Of a DNA stretch of 31,952 bases, positions 31,606 through 31,952 are shown piece after piece. The position numbers and the translations under genes are program-made. Origin of the DNA: Gnetum montanum. Taxonomy: Eukaryota; Streptophyta; Gnetopsida; Gnetales; Gnetaceae. The notes beneath the pieces are model-generated. The model had not been told where the DNA came from. It made no database searches and saw nothing but the letters and a program-made list of their open reading frames with translations. Within the stretch, counting starts at the first letter, position 1. The number at the start of each line of letters is the position of its first letter. The DNA lies in the NCBI GenBank assembly GCA_015680685.1, contig MNCI01003632.1, positions 256,318-288,269 of the forward strand. Reading direction: 5' to 3'.

Positions 31606-31620
31606 GGTGGTTAAACCACC
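31606..31620 (+). promoter_or_regulatory. Palindrome upstream of the B promoter
   Basis: GGTGGTT-A-AACCACC, 38 bp upstream of TATAAAAA; the counterpart of 16333-16348 in A. Confidence 0.6.
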
Positions 31621-31658
31621 CAAGATATTTTGTAACTTCCCTACCTACCTTTGAACCC

Positions 31659-31666
31659 TATAAAAA
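31659..31666 (+). promoter_or_regulatory. TATA box of element B
   Basis: TATAAAAA in the block shared with A. Transcription from here would leave the gene fragments upstream in U3. About 135 bp downstream is a donor-like CCT|GTAAGT at 31801. Confidence 0.7.
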
Positions 31667-31952
31667 GGCTTCAGGGGTCAAGGAGGAAGAGGAAGAAGGG
31701 GTCTCACACATCACACTTGGGATCTTGGAAGATTTGTAAAGAAGATTGCTTATAAGATGGCTTGCTAAAGGAAAGATTTCAGCCTCTTTGTCATGGTCCT
31801 GTAAGTTATGTATTTCATTTTTTTTATTTTGTTTAAATTGTTTAGATAGTGGTTTAGATAGTATCATCCTTGGCAAGTAATTTTGGGATTTTTAGATTAC
31901 TCTTACTGTTCTTGTTGCCTGATAGAAATTTCTATTAAAATTTTGCCATAGA

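Larger units (their letters stand above)
29244..31952 (+). mobile_element. Element B: LTR of the same family as A, carrying host gene fragments; runs off the window
   Basis: Starts TGTTGGCACATTTGGGCC, matching the start of element A for about 55 bp. From 31588 it again matches A: TAGCATTTTT, the GGTGGTT palindrome, GTAACTTCCCTACCTACC, TATAAAAA (31659-31666), GGCTTCAGGGG and the GAAGATTTGTAAAGAAGATTG block. Between the two conserved ends lie ~2.3 kb of captured sequence with fragments of at least five host genes, all on the plus strand. The right end is outside the window, so target duplication and LTR status cannot be verified for this copy; LTR identity is inferred from A. Confidence 0.65.

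Noticed and set aside
14817-31952. A and B as the two LTRs of one 17-kb element
   Set aside because: A has its own perfect GGATC duplication and lies inside element M, whereas B lies outside M; the M 5' half sits between them.
1-31952. CRISPR arrays, operons, rRNA genes
   Set aside because: No regularly spaced repeats with unique spacers, no prokaryotic gene layout and no rRNA-like sequence are present.

Overview
This window looks like repeat-dominated nuclear DNA from a land plant with a large genome, possibly a gymnosperm. That is an inference from three things: very old nested LTR retrotransposons, low CpG over most of the sequence, and fragments of plant nuclear genes (NLR, cytosolic ascorbate peroxidase, TM9/nonaspanin, plastid or mitochondrial carrier, PPR). 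I found no intact protein-coding gene. One assembly gap lies at 16669-17184.

The backbone is element M, a minus-strand Ty3/gypsy element of Athila/Tat type at 261-24463. It has LTRs at both ends, a degenerate tRNA-Asp-like primer site, gag, protease, RT/RNase H and integrase, a long 3' region, and an extra downstream reading frame (ORF3, 1340-3281). A near-perfect 5-bp target duplication (tatat/tatac) flanks it. Two later insertions cut it. Element P (3288-12892, plus strand) is a related Athila/Tat-type copy that lies right beside the ORF3 start codon and whose 3' LTR is truncated. Element A (14817-17499) is a solo LTR of an unrelated family, in the integrase C-terminus, with a perfect GGATC duplication. 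A piece of another P/M-type LTR sits at the left edge (1-203).

From 24464 to 29243 is AT-rich DNA without recognisable genes. It holds a possible minus-strand promoter with an intron, a possible LINE-like 3' tail, a duplicated block of about 215 bp spacing, and a tRNA-like (SINE-like) promoter. From 29244 to the right edge is element B, a second LTR of the same family as A. Between its conserved left end and its conserved promoter lies a chain of fragments of at least five unrelated host genes, all on the plus strand: NLR leucine-rich repeats, the N-terminus of a TM9 protein, ascorbate peroxidase, a SAM-carrier-like mitochondrial carrier, and a PPR protein. Element A has a quite different, CpG-rich segment in the same place.

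The most notable observation is therefore an LTR family whose U3 region appears to carry exchangeable host sequence. Second is element M's coiled-coil-like ORF3, which has a TATA-containing segment resembling its own LTR promoter just upstream.
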